Made by a program: the position numbers and the translations under genes | In this document: positions 1-9,000 of the stretch, piece after piece | Position numbering within the stretch: the first letter of the stretch is position 1 | Layout of the letters: every line of letters begins with the position of its first letter | Source: Fibrella aestuarina BUZ 2 | GTDB taxonomy: Bacteria > Bacteroidota > Bacteroidia > Cytophagales > Spirosomataceae | Assembly (NCBI RefSeq): GCF_000331105.1 | Contig: NC_020054.1 | Location: 372,001 to 436,000, forward strand | Length of the DNA: 64,000 nt | Reading direction: 5' to 3' | The notes under the pieces: model-generated | Told to the model about the DNA's origin: nothing | Database searches by the model: none | The model's input: only the letters and a program-made list of their open reading frames with translations

Positions 1-1
1 C

Positions 2-157
2 AATACGGGTGGCCCCACAAGCTGGCAGTCCACGTCCGCTCAGGTTGTTCACCTACGAAAAGGCCTGAATACGCTGCGGCTGCTGATTATACAGGGCGGG
101 TTTAATCTGGCGGCGATGGAGTTTTCAACGGCCAATCGTAAACCCGCGACCAATTAA
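2..157 (+). CDS. C-terminal end of a CBM6-type carbohydrate-binding protein (partial)
   Basis: Only the last 51 codons are in the window; the reading frame runs from base 2 to a TAA at 155-157. The visible tail contains VHLRKGLNTLRLLIIQGGF and then NLAAMEFS. This resembles the last strands of family 6 carbohydrate-binding modules, which typically end with a hydrophobic run, a glycine-phenylalanine-asparagine stretch and an (I/M)EF strand. Such modules usually close secreted glycoside hydrolases in Bacteroidota. The catalytic part lies outside the window, so the enzyme class cannot be named. The family call rests on this short tail only. Confidence 0.55.
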   Translation, partial: NTGGPTSWQSTSAQVVHLRKGLNTLRLLIIQGGFNLAAMEFSTANRKPATN

Positions 158-234
158 GCCACGGTGCCGATCCACACCCTAGCCTTAGTAAAGAGTTGCC
201 CGCCCCTGCTTTCTCCGCAAAGAACATCCGGTCT

Positions 235-1149
235 ATGATCCGCTTTCAACCCGCCTACCTGCTTGTGGCGATTACGCTGCTCGTGCTCCCCCACCTTGGC
301 TTCTGCCGCTCTCTGGCTCCCGGCGATTCGGTCACGGCCCCGGGCGCGACGCTGAAGCTCGTAGCCCGGCAGTTCACCTTCACCGAAGGCCCCGCCGTTG
401 ATAAGAAAGGCGACGTTTTCTTCACCGATCAGCCTAACGACAAAATCTGGCGCTACGACACCAAAGGCAACCTGTCGGTCTACATGGACAAGACCGGGCG
501 CGCCAATGGCCTGTTTGTCGATGCCAACGGCAATCTGCTCGCCTGCGCCGACGAAAACAACGAACTGTGGTCGATCAGTCCGGCCAAACGCGTGACGGTA
601 TTGCTCAAGAATTATCAGGGCAAGCACTTCAACGGCCCCAACGATCTGTGGATCACGCCTAAAGGCGGCGTTTTCTTCACCGACCCGCTTTACCCCCGCG
701 ATTACTGGACACACAAAATGCCCGAACTAGCCGGGCAGCATGTCTATTACCTGCCCAAAGGCGCCACTGAAGCCCGCATTGTCGACAGCACGCTGATAAA
801 ACCCAACGGCATCATCGGCTCGCCCGACGGCAAAACGCTCTACGTAGCCGACGCCGGTGCTGGCAAAACGTACCGCTACACCATCCAACCCGATGGCCGC
901 CTGACCGACCGGCAACTGTTTGTCGAACAGGGATCAGATGGCATGACCATCGACCAACAGGGCAACGTGTACCTGTCGGGCCGGGGCGTGACGGTGTACA
1001 GCCCCAAAGGCGCCAAACTTCAGGTAATCCCGGTACCGGCGCGGTGGGTGGGTAACCTGTGTTTCAGCGGTGCCGATCGCAAAACGCTGTTCATCACCGC
1101 CACTGATGCCGTGTTTACCATCCCCATGCAGGTACGTGGGGTGAAGTGA
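235..1149 (+). CDS. SMP-30/gluconolactonase family protein, secreted
   Basis: This 304-residue protein belongs to the SMP-30/gluconolactonase/LRE family of six-bladed beta-propeller lactonases, which hydrolyse sugar lactones using one divalent metal. Family metal-site positions are visible: the Glu of EGPAVD near the start of the propeller, the Asn of GPNDLWITP, the Asn of PNGIIGSPDG and the Asp of SDGMTID. An N-terminal signal peptide (MIRFQPAYLLVAITLLVLP) predicts export. I chose the ATG at 235 because the hydrophobic signal follows directly; a TTG at 196 would add 13 poorly hydrophobic residues. The gene follows the CBM6 protein on the same strand, which suggests a shared sugar-degradation context. 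The exact lactone is unknown. Confidence 0.85.
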   Translation: MIRFQPAYLLVAITLLVLPHLGFCRSLAPGDSVTAPGATLKLVARQFTFTEGPAVDKKGDVFFTDQPNDKIWRYDTKGNLSVYMDKTGRANGLFVDANGNLLACADENNELWSISPAKRVTVLLKNYQGKHFNGPNDLWITPKGGVFFTDPLYPRDYWTHKMPELAGQHVYYLPKGATEARIVDSTLIKPNGIIGSPDGKTLYVADAGAGKTYRYTIQPDGRLTDRQLFVEQGSDGMTIDQQGNVYLSGRGVTVYSPKGAKLQVIPVPARWVGNLCFSGADRKTLFITATDAVFTIPMQVRGVK

Positions 1150-1159
1150 AGGGAAATTG

Positions 1160-1228
1160 GTCGTTGGTAGTCATTGGTAGTCATTCGTTGTAAAAAACAA
1201 TTAATGACCATCAATGACCACCAATGAC
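1160..1228. repeat. Self-complementary intergenic repeat between convergent genes
   Basis: The 94-base gap between the lactonase and the methyltransferase is almost entirely a quasi-palindrome. The left arm has two copies of GGTAGTCATT in 10-base period. The right arm has the matching ATGACCATCA and ATGACCACCA units. The arms pair over about 31 positions, with a few mismatches and G-T pairs, around a five-A loop at 1192-1196. It probably works as a bidirectional terminator. Confidence 0.75.
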
Positions 1229-1243
1229 GCCGAAGGCAAACCC

Positions 1244-2011
1244 CTACTTCGTCGCGATGTAGAAGAAATCGAGGCTGCCGGCGGGGTCGTGACTCACCAT
1301 GTAGTCGTTGACATTGATTTCAGCGGCGAGGCCATCCTGTTTCAGCAGGCGGTTTCGGTTCATCCGGTTCATCAGGTCGTAGGGCACCTGCAATAGGCGG
1401 CGCGGCAGGCGGTGTTGCAGGTTCAGAAAATCCCACCGTGTGAATTTGGCTACCGACGCTTTGTTCTGCGCGTAATAGGTCATCACCTTCTCGTTGCCAT
1501 GCACGCCATCAGTCACCACCGTCGGGAAGTACTTCCCGATCAACGCCTCCAACTCATCGGCGAGGTACTCGCGTACGTGCCAGGGGTTACGGGTCAGCGA
1601 AAACGTCTTGTTGACGGTCGTCAGCAGCAGTTTTCCGCCGGGCTTCAGCACCCGGTAGCATTCGCGCACAAACAGGTCGTCGTTTTCGATGTGCTCGATC
1701 ACCTGAAACGTCACGATATAGTCGAAGGTGTTATCGGCCAACGTACCTAGGGGAGGAATATTCGCTTGAATAAACGTCGATTCGGGATAGGCTTTGCTAA
1801 GGGCGGCGATCAGGTCAGCGTTTTTGTCGATGCCGGTGTACTGGTCGGCGGCTTTGGTGAGCAGTTCCAGACCACGCCCCCAGCCACAGCCGATTTCCAG
1901 CACAGTGCCGCTCACCAGTTGCGCAGCCTGTGTATACGGATACAATAACCGCTGGTGAACGGGGTTGTCCGACGTAATATCAGCGGAAGTAATCTCAGTG
2001 GTCTTGTACAT
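1244..2011 (-). CDS. Class I SAM-dependent methyltransferase
   Basis: This 255-residue protein carries a standard class I methyltransferase fold. Motif I (VLEIGCGWGRG) binds the methyl donor, the acidic residue GIDKNAD ends strand 2, FDYIVTFQVIEHI is motif IV, and VLKPGGKLLLTTVN is the post-motif strand. This is the UbiE/Methyltransf_11 type; the substrate cannot be read from sequence. I place the start at the ATG at 2011 (MYKTTEITS). The frame stays open upstream to 2104, but that extension runs through a dispersed repeat and two AACGTACC motifs and does not look coding. A TAATTTTG box ends 5 bases before this ATG. The gene is convergent with the lactonase and divergent from the YgiQ gene. 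Confidence 0.85.
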   Translation of the reverse strand: MYKTTEITSADITSDNPVHQRLLYPYTQAAQLVSGTVLEIGCGWGRGLELLTKAADQYTGIDKNADLIAALSKAYPESTFIQANIPPLGTLADNTFDYIVTFQVIEHIENDDLFVRECYRVLKPGGKLLLTTVNKTFSLTRNPWHVREYLADELEALIGKYFPTVVTDGVHGNEKVMTYYAQNKASVAKFTRWDFLNLQHRLPRRLLQVPYDLMNRMNRNRLLKQDGLAAEINVNDYMVSHDPAGSLDFFYIATK

Positions 2012-2016
2012 AGCTG

Positions 2017-2024
2017 CAAAATTA
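2017..2024 (-). promoter_or_regulatory. Candidate -7 box (TAATTTTG) for the methyltransferase
   Basis: On the minus strand TAATTTTG matches the Bacteroidota -7 consensus TAnnTTTG and ends 5 bases before the chosen ATG. A start site a few bases downstream would give an almost leaderless mRNA. No -33 TTG is found at the usual 17-23 base spacing, so support is moderate. Confidence 0.45.
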
Positions 2025-2077
2025 CGGGTCGAACCGGGCAATTCCGAACGTACCCAGGCTTTGGAATGTTGCCACTC

Positions 2078-2098
2078 GTAGAGACGCAATCCGTTGCG
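2078..2098 (+). repeat. Dispersed palindromic repeat, partial copy (GAGACGCAATCCGTTGCG)
   Basis: The sequence GTAGAGACGCAATCCGTTGCG is shared with 44704-44724 and, inverted, with 42435-42456 and 44796-44818. The complete element AGACGCAATCCGTTGCGTCT is an 8-bp stem with a TCCG loop. This copy has lost the right end of the palindrome. An AACGTACCTG motif follows 20 bases later. Confidence 0.7.
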
Positions 2099-2221
2099 GC
2101 TCACCAGCGTCGGCAGGTAACGTACCTGTCATTTGTGCGCTGACACTTGTAGCGAAACCCGACTTCCTGTTACGGCTGCGGCCCGACACGGCTAAACGCT
2201 ACACAATACAATCAACAGACG

Positions 2222-2229
2222 TATTTTTG
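2222..2229 (+). promoter_or_regulatory. Candidate -7 box (TATTTTTG) for the YgiQ gene
   Basis: TATTTTTG matches TAnnTTTG and ends 4 bases before the ATG at 2234, again predicting a leaderless or near-leaderless transcript. There is no clear TTG at the -33 position. Confidence 0.4.
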
Positions 2230-2233
2230 TGGT

Positions 2234-4159
2234 ATGATCACAGTTCGCGAGAGGCCGATTACCCATTGGTTACCCATTACGAAGAAAGAAGTTGAGCAGC
2301 GCGGTTGGGACGACGTCGATGTGGTGCTGATTTCCGGCGACGCCTACGTCGATCACCCGTCGTTTGGCACAGCCGTCATCGGGCGGATCATTGAAAGTGA
2401 GGGCTTTCGGGTGGCCATTGTGCCCCAGCCCAACTGGAAAGACGACCTCCGTGACTTCAAGAAGTTTGGGCGACCCAAGTATTTCTTTGGCGTAACGGCC
2501 GGCTGTATGGATTCGATGGTGAACCACTACACGGCCAACAAACGACTGCGCTCCAACGATTCCTACACGCCCGGCGGCGAAGCGGGTTTCCGGCCCGACT
2601 ACGCCACCATCGTGTACACCAAAATCCTGAAAGAACTGTACCCCGACGTACCCGTGCTGATCGGGGGGATCGAAGCGTCGTTGCGCCGCGTGACGCACTA
2701 CGACTACTGGCAGGATCGCCTGATGCCGACGATTCTGGAAGATTCGGGAGCCGACCTGCTCGTGTACGGTATGGGCGAACAGCCCCTGCGCGAGATTCTG
2801 CGGCTGGTGCAGAGCGGCGTGCCGCTCAATCAGGTCCGTGACGTCAACCAGATCGCGTACCTCGACGAGACTCACAACGTACCTGAGCATACGGCCTGGA
2901 ACACGGTGGAACTGGCAAGCCACGAGGTTTGCCTCAAAGACAAGCTGAAATATGCGGCCAACTTCAAGATCGTCGAGGTAGAGTCGAACAAGTGGCAGGC
3001 CAACCGCATTTTGCAGAAAGTGGGCAACCGGACGCTGGTGATCAACCCGCCGTTCAAGACGATGGACGAGGCCGAAATGGACCGCTCATTCGATCTGCCC
3101 TACACGCGCTTGCCGCACCCCAAATACAAAAATCGTGGCCCCATTCCAGCCTACGACATGATCAAGTTCTCGGTCAACATGCACCGGGGCTGCTTTGGTG
3201 GTTGTAGCTTCTGCACCATTTCGGCGCACCAGGGCAAGTTTGTGGCGTCGCGTTCGCAGGAGTCGATCATGAAAGAGGTCGACGAAATTGCGAAGCATCC
3301 CGAATTCAAGGGTTATCTCTCCGATCTGGGTGGCCCGTCGGCCAACATGTACAAGATGAAGGGCAAAGACGAGTCGATCTGCGCCCGTTGCCAGGCCCCC
3401 AGCTGCATCAACCCGGTTATCTGCTCGAACCTCGACACCTCCCACACGCCGCTGACGGAGGTCTACAAAATGGTCGACAACCATCCGTCGGTCAAGAAAG
3501 CGTTTGTCGGCTCCGGGGTCCGGTACGATCTGCTGGTCGATGATTTCAACAAGAACAACGCCGACGGCAACCACGACGAATACATGGAGCAGCTCATCAC
3601 GCGCCACGTATCGGGCCGGTTGAAAGTCGCGCCAGAGCATACCTCCGATGCCACGCTGAAGGTGATGCGCAAGCCGAGCTTCAAGTATTTCCGCAAGTTC
3701 AAGGAGAAATACGATCAGATTCAGGACAAGCACAACCTGAATCAGCCCCTCATTCCATACTTCATCAGCTCGCACCCCGGCTGCGAAGAGCAGGACATGG
3801 CCAACCTCGCCGCCGAAACCAAAGACCTCGGTTTCCGGCTCGAACAGGTGCAGGACTTCACCCCAACGCCCATGACCGTGGCGGAGGTGATCTACTACAC
3901 CGGTGTGCACCCTTATACGCTTCAGCCGGTCTATACGGCTAAAACGCGCGAGGAGAAACAAAACCAGAACAACTACTTTTTCTGGTATAAGCACGAGTTT
4001 AAAGACTGGATCAAAAACCGGCTCACCAAGCTCAAACGCCCCGATCTGGCCAAAACACTGCTTGGCAATTACCAGCCCAACTACCAGCAGCGAAACGCGC
4101 AGAAGACGCAGCAGCGGGGTGCCGCCCCAAAGAAAGGCGGAGGCAAGTTTAGAAAGTAA
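2234..4159 (+). CDS. YgiQ family radical SAM protein
   Basis: This 641-residue protein is a full-length member of the YgiQ (UPF0313) radical SAM family. The [4Fe-4S] cluster motif CxxxCxxC is visible as CFGGCSFC near residue 320, preceded by the family's N-terminal block WLPITKKEVEQRGWDDVDVV and SGDAYVDHPSFG. Further cysteine clusters occur (CARCQAPSC, PGCEEQD). The C-terminus is a basic, low-complexity tail rich in Gln, Lys and Gly, as in other members. The enzyme is cytoplasmic; its reaction is not known to me. The start at 2234 is supported by the N-terminal family block and the box just upstream. It is followed by a long-looped inverted repeat before the transporter gene. Confidence 0.93.
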   Translation: MITVRERPITHWLPITKKEVEQRGWDDVDVVLISGDAYVDHPSFGTAVIGRIIESEGFRVAIVPQPNWKDDLRDFKKFGRPKYFFGVTAGCMDSMVNHYTANKRLRSNDSYTPGGEAGFRPDYATIVYTKILKELYPDVPVLIGGIEASLRRVTHYDYWQDRLMPTILEDSGADLLVYGMGEQPLREILRLVQSGVPLNQVRDVNQIAYLDETHNVPEHTAWNTVELASHEVCLKDKLKYAANFKIVEVESNKWQANRILQKVGNRTLVINPPFKTMDEAEMDRSFDLPYTRLPHPKYKNRGPIPAYDMIKFSVNMHRGCFGGCSFCTISAHQGKFVASRSQESIMKEVDEIAKHPEFKGYLSDLGGPSANMYKMKGKDESICARCQAPSCINPVICSNLDTSHTPLTEVYKMVDNHPSVKKAFVGSGVRYDLLVDDFNKNNADGNHDEYMEQLITRHVSGRLKVAPEHTSDATLKVMRKPSFKYFRKFKEKYDQIQDKHNLNQPLIPYFISSHPGCEEQDMANLAAETKDLGFRLEQVQDFTPTPMTVAEVIYYTGVHPYTLQPVYTAKTREEKQNQNNYFFWYKHEFKDWIKNRLTKLKRPDLAKTLLGNYQPNYQQRNAQKTQQRGAAPKKGGGKFRK

Positions 4160-4172
4160 GTCTAAACACCGA

Positions 4173-4230
4173 AGCTTCCGCTTGGGTAGTGGTAATGACG
4201 CCCCTGTTTTACACGACCGAAGCGGAAGCT
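4173..4230. repeat. Inverted repeat 3' of the YgiQ gene
   Basis: AGCTTCCGCTT at 4173-4183 pairs exactly with AAGCGGAAGCT at 4220-4230, with a 36-base loop. It lies 14 bases after the stop codon and may be a terminator or 3' hairpin. Confidence 0.5.
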
Positions 4231-4252
4231 CCGGAGTTATAGATCCACTCGA

Positions 4253-5812
4253 ATGCTCCCTTTCCTGCGCGATAACTGGCCTAAGCTCCTCGACCTAACG
4301 CTGACGCACATCGGGCTGACGATTGGTTCGCTGTTGCTTGCTTTGCTGATTGGCTTGCCGCTGGGTACGTTGATCGCCAAACGCCGACGCAGCGCCACGG
4401 TGGTGCTGGGTGTAGCGGGTGTGTTGCAGACGGTGCCAAGCATCGCCCTGTTGGGGGTGCTCATTCCGCTGCTCGGCATTGGGGCGGGCCCGGCGCTGGC
4501 GGCGCTGTTTCTGTATGCCCTCCTCCCCATCATCCGCAATACCTACGTCGGCATTACTGAGGTAAACCCCAACACCACCGAGGCAGCGCGGGGCATGGGC
4601 ATGACCGACCGGCAGGTGCTCTGGCAGGTCGAACTGCCGCTGGCGTTGCCGGTCATTTTCGCGGGTATCCGCACGGCAGCGGTCGTCAACGTGGGGGTGG
4701 CTACCCTGGCCGCTTATGTGGCGGCGGGCGGGCTGGGCGAGTTCATCTTCGGCGGTATTGCGCTTAACAACACGCCCATGATTCTGGCCGGGGCTATTCC
4801 GGCGGCGTTGCTGGCCGTCCTGTTCGATGCCACGCTGGCTCAGCTTCAGCGGGTAAACTGGCGGGGCGCAAAGCGCCTGGGACGCGGCACCAACGTGGCA
4901 CTGCTCGCGGTGCTGTTCGTGGGGTCAGCAGCGGCTTTCTGGCCAACGGGACGCCAAACCAACCTATTGGCTGGGTTTGCGCACGAATTTGGCGGGCGGG
5001 CGGATGGCTATCCCGGTTTGCAGAAGACCTACGGCCTTCAGATTACCCACCGCCTGCTCGACCAGAACCTGATGTACGAGGCCATCCGAACGAGCAAGGT
5101 CGACGTGATCAGTGGCTACTCGACCGATGGGCGCATCCGGGCGTTCGATCTGCGTGTGTTGGACGACGACAAACACGCGTTTCCACCCTATGCCGCCGCC
5201 CCGGTCGTGCGCCAGAAAACGCTGGCAACGTACCCAGTCCTCGGCCCGGCGCTCGATTTGCTGGCGGGTCGCCTCTCCGACTCGGTCATGACCGACCTGA
5301 ATTACCGCGCCGACTACCTGCATCAGTCGCCCGGCCGCATCGCGCGTGAGTTTCTGCAACGAGCGGGCCTGTGGCAGCCGCCAACCGGCGCGCGCACAGG
5401 GCAAGTGATCATGGGTTCGAAGGTCTTCACCGAGCAATACATTCTGGCCGAAATCTACCGGCAACTCATCGAGGGGCGTACGCCGTTGCGGGTGGTGCTG
5501 AAAACGGGCTTCGGCGGCACTCAACTCTGCTTCGACGCCCTGCGCACCGGGGCCATCGACTTTTACCCGGAATACACCGGCACCGGCCTGCTGGTGATTC
5601 TGCAACCGGGCCGCGCCACACTCGATTCAATCGGTAGTGCGCCCGCCGCCGTATATGGGTACGTTCAGCGCCAATTCTTGCAACGCTACGGCCTGCGGTG
5701 GGGTCAACCACTCGGGTTCAACAATGCGTATTGCCTGATGATGCGTGAGGCTGACTCCCAGCAACTGGGTATCCAGACCATCTCACAACTGACTAAATAC
5801 CTGGAACGTTAA
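4253..5812 (+). CDS. ABC permease fused to a substrate-binding domain in swapped (circularly permuted) order
   Basis: This 519-residue membrane protein joins an OpuC/ProW-type permease (about residues 1-205, with hydrophobic segments and the EAARGMGMTDRQVLWQVELP coupling loop) to a betaine/choline/ergothioneine-type binding domain. In the usual order the binding domain begins with the GSK-FTEQ block and ends with the YSTDGR, FPPY and LNYR blocks. Here the ending part comes first (about residues 236-372: GFAHEF, DGYPGL, GYSTDGRI, FPPYAAAP, LNYRADY). The beginning part comes last (about 384-519: GSKVFTEQYILAEI, DFYPEYTGTG, LGFNNAYCL, TISQLTKYLER). The C-terminus would join smoothly to residue 236, which fits a circular permutation. 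No ATP-binding subunit lies nearby. The likely ligand is a quaternary amine or a similar compound, by family only. Confidence 0.85.
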   Translation: MLPFLRDNWPKLLDLTLTHIGLTIGSLLLALLIGLPLGTLIAKRRRSATVVLGVAGVLQTVPSIALLGVLIPLLGIGAGPALAALFLYALLPIIRNTYVGITEVNPNTTEAARGMGMTDRQVLWQVELPLALPVIFAGIRTAAVVNVGVATLAAYVAAGGLGEFIFGGIALNNTPMILAGAIPAALLAVLFDATLAQLQRVNWRGAKRLGRGTNVALLAVLFVGSAAAFWPTGRQTNLLAGFAHEFGGRADGYPGLQKTYGLQITHRLLDQNLMYEAIRTSKVDVISGYSTDGRIRAFDLRVLDDDKHAFPPYAAAPVVRQKTLATYPVLGPALDLLAGRLSDSVMTDLNYRADYLHQSPGRIAREFLQRAGLWQPPTGARTGQVIMGSKVFTEQYILAEIYRQLIEGRTPLRVVLKTGFGGTQLCFDALRTGAIDFYPEYTGTGLLVILQPGRATLDSIGSAPAAVYGYVQRQFLQRYGLRWGQPLGFNNAYCLMMREADSQQLGIQTISQLTKYLER

Positions 5813-5902
5813 CCCTTGTTCTGGCCTGGGCGTTCATGTTACCGGACAGCTGAATCGTTGTCGTTCAAGACCTTGCGGCAAACGGCCTAGTTTTTGCTTT
5901 TA

Positions 5903-5921
5903 CTATAGTGAAGTACTATAG
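5903..5921. promoter_or_regulatory. Short palindrome upstream of the giant secreted protein
   Basis: CTATAGT and ACTATAG form a 7-bp inverted repeat around a 5-base spacer, about 60 bases upstream of the likely -7 box of the next gene. The size and position suit a regulator binding site, but nothing else supports it. Confidence 0.35.
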
Positions 5922-5981
5922 AATAGGACGAAACCCGGATATTTTACCATCGAACGGCCATGTAAGGTGGCGTTATCTCCC

Positions 5982-5989
5982 TAGATTTG
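5982..5989 (+). promoter_or_regulatory. Candidate -7 box (TAGATTTG) for the giant secreted protein
   Basis: TAGATTTG fits TAnnTTTG and would start transcription near 5995, leaving a leader of about 40 bases before the ATG at 6035. No good -33 TTG is present, so this promoter may need an activator. Confidence 0.45.
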
Positions 5990-6034
5990 TCGTATACTAG
6001 CTAGTTGCGTTTTACTAACTCATAAATAGTGCAT

Positions 6035-9000
6035 ATGAATTGGACGTTTCCCTATCGCCAATTTCTGGGAATTCTTGCGCTGATGATGGCCTTCGTAAGT
6101 CATTCGCTGGCGCAAACTATCACTGTTAACCAGAACATTTCGCCCACCACTGGCCTCTGTACCGGCTCTACCGTAACGCTTACGTTCACCACATCAGGTA
6201 CGTTCACAGCGGGCAACGTGTTCAGACTGGAACGCTCTGAAGCCGATGGCACCTTTCCCGCCTCACCCGTTAGTGTCACCACGTTGACGGCCTCACCAGC
6301 CAGCGCCAGCGCTACCAGCCTGTCGATAGCTGGCACGTTGGGTAGCGTTACCTACGGAATAGGCTATCGGTTCCGTATTACGTCAAGTGCCCCGGCGCGC
6401 ACAAGTACCAACCTGACGAATCCCGTTACGATTGGGACACCGCTGCCCACGACGTCGGGGAATCAACCGAACGGTACGTTTGCTGCCTGTCAGAATAGCG
6501 GCTTGTTGTCGTTGACTGCTAACGGCAGCAACCTGTCGTGGTATGAAAATGCGGGTGCTACTACGCCAAATCCCGGCCCTACGTACGGCTTCAGAACCGA
6601 CGTTACCCCTAACACCTATACGGTCGCTTTTACTCAGACTAGCAGCAGTGGTTGCGTAAGCGGTCGAGCGTCTGTTAATGTACTGATAACGGCGCCGCCC
6701 AGCACGACGCCGACCGTAGCCGGTTTGCGGGAATACTGCCCTGGTGCTGGTGGGCAGCTTACAGCCTCTGGTTCAGGTACGTCGTTTCGGTGGATCAACC
6801 TAGCGGATAACAGCGCGCAGACGGCGGCAACGATCAACGCCCCATCGACCTCGGGAACGTACAATTTCTCAATTAGTCAATTCAATACAGCCAACGGCGT
6901 TACATGCGAAGGGCCTCGTGGCGTGGTTACTATTACGGTCTACAACGTCCCTGACAAACCTAATCTAGAAAAAATTGCCGTCGCGTATTGCCAAGGCGAT
7001 ACCCCGCCAACGCTGTCGGTAACGAATCTGGCAGCTGGCAATAAGCTTACCTGGACTTTCCCGAACAACAGCCAGGTGACTAACACAGGACCAATTTCGG
7101 CACCGGCAGTTGTACCGTATTCAGTCTATTCGGTTGTACAAAGCAACACCGCTAATTGTTCCAGTGCGCCCACCAGCGCAACTGTAACGATTAATACACC
7201 GCCGGGTAATCCCACATTGAGCACTAGCAACAACGGGCCTTTCTGCCAGTTTTCGGGAACAAACAATGTGCAGTCGATTACGGCCTCCAAAGTAATAGGG
7301 GGGAAGGTTTTTTGGTATGATTCTTCCACAGACACGACACCCACCGAAGGCGACAGCTACACCATTTCAACTGTAAATAGCGGCGATATACAGGTTTATT
7401 TCCGACAGCAAAGTGACAAGGGATGCTTCAGCAGCGCAACGCCCGTTTCAGCAACTGTGCGCATCAACCCCAAACCTGCTGCGCCAACGGCCATTAGCGC
7501 ACCGAACAACTACTGTGCGAATGATGCCAGCGCCCAACCTCGTCTGAGTGCCACGCTGTTGAGCGGGGCTACCATCAAGTGGTATAACCTCACGGATAAT
7601 ACAACCTCGGCTGACGCGACTTTAGCGGCCCCCTCCTCCACCAAACGATATCAGGTAACGCAGACGTTGAACAGTTGCGAGAGCGACCGGAGTGACATCG
7701 TCACCGTCACGGTAAAAGGCAATCCCGGCACGGCTTCGCTGCGACTGACCAGCGCGACCGCTTTCTGCCAAAACTCAGGCACTGGCAATGTTCAGACCAT
7801 TACCGCCGCTGGTGATGCAAACGCGGTCATCGAATGGTACCCGAACCTAACGACTTCTGCCCCTCTTTCTGCTTCAGGAAACAGTTTTACTGTTTCGACC
7901 GCCACAGCAGAGCCTGACCCACTAGTTTATTTTCAGCAGCGCGTCGATGGCTGCGCCAGCACCCGTATCTCTCGCGCCATTACCATCAACCCAACGCCCG
8001 CCAAACCGTCGGTCAGCCAATCGTATTCAGTCTGTTTGAATGCTCAGGCCGAGACGTTGAGCAATGTATCTACCGGGCAGGGGCTGAGGTGGTTTGAAGG
8101 CAATACCGAACGGTCAGGTACGTATCGTCCAGCTACAAGCACAGTAGGTACGTCGACAACTTTTGCCGTGACTCAGACCATCAACGGTTGCGAAGGGCTA
8201 GCCGAAACGCTTCGGTTAACCGTGTATGGTCTGCCCGACAAGCCGACGGCCGTCAACTACAATTACTGCTCCGCACAGGCACCGGTAACGCTGTCGGCCT
8301 CAGGAAGCGCCATCCGCTGGTACACACAGGCGGGTGGGTTTCTGGCCCCGGGCAGCACGTATCCAGCCCCTAATACTGCTAATACATACAATTACAAAGT
8401 CACCCAGACCGACGCCCGAAATTGCCAGAGTGACTTCTTGGACGTGGCTGTAGTCGTGCGCCCGACGCCTGGTGCGCCCGGCTTGCCCAACCCGAACCCA
8501 ATTTTCTGCCAGACGCGCAGTGCCCAGCCATTAGCCGCAACGGGCGAGAATCTCGTCTGGACAGATGCTTCAGGCAATGCGCTACCCGGCGCGCCCACGC
8601 CATCGACGAGCGGCCTGGGTACACAGCGCTTCTATGTGACACAGACCAACAGCGCCAGTTGCACCAGCACCACAGCGCTGGTATCGGTGACGATTAATGC
8701 CGTACCTGGGCAACCCACATTTACAACGCCGCGCCAGTATTGTTCGGGTGAAACCGCCGATTTACTGGTGGCCAACGGGCAGGATCTGCGCTGGTATGAT
8801 GTGGCTAGCGGTGGCACCGGCAGCACGAACGCCATTCGGCCCAACACGTCGCCCAACCCCAGCGACGTGACGGCCGTCCGGACCTACTACGTGACGCAAA
8901 CCGTCGGCTCCTGCGAAAGCGACCGCCGCGAAATTCCGGTGACGATCAAACGGAAACCCGGCCTGCCCGGCAACGTACCTGGCAATCCCGAATTCTGCCG

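Noticed and set aside
2012..2104. 31-codon N-terminal extension of the methyltransferase
   Set aside because: The segment contains a dispersed repeat, an AACGTACC word and the TAATTTTG box. It reads like noncoding DNA, so the start was set at 2011.
3086..3994. 302-codon open frame opposite the YgiQ gene
   Set aside because: Antisense shadow of a conserved radical SAM gene; no domain or signal is visible.
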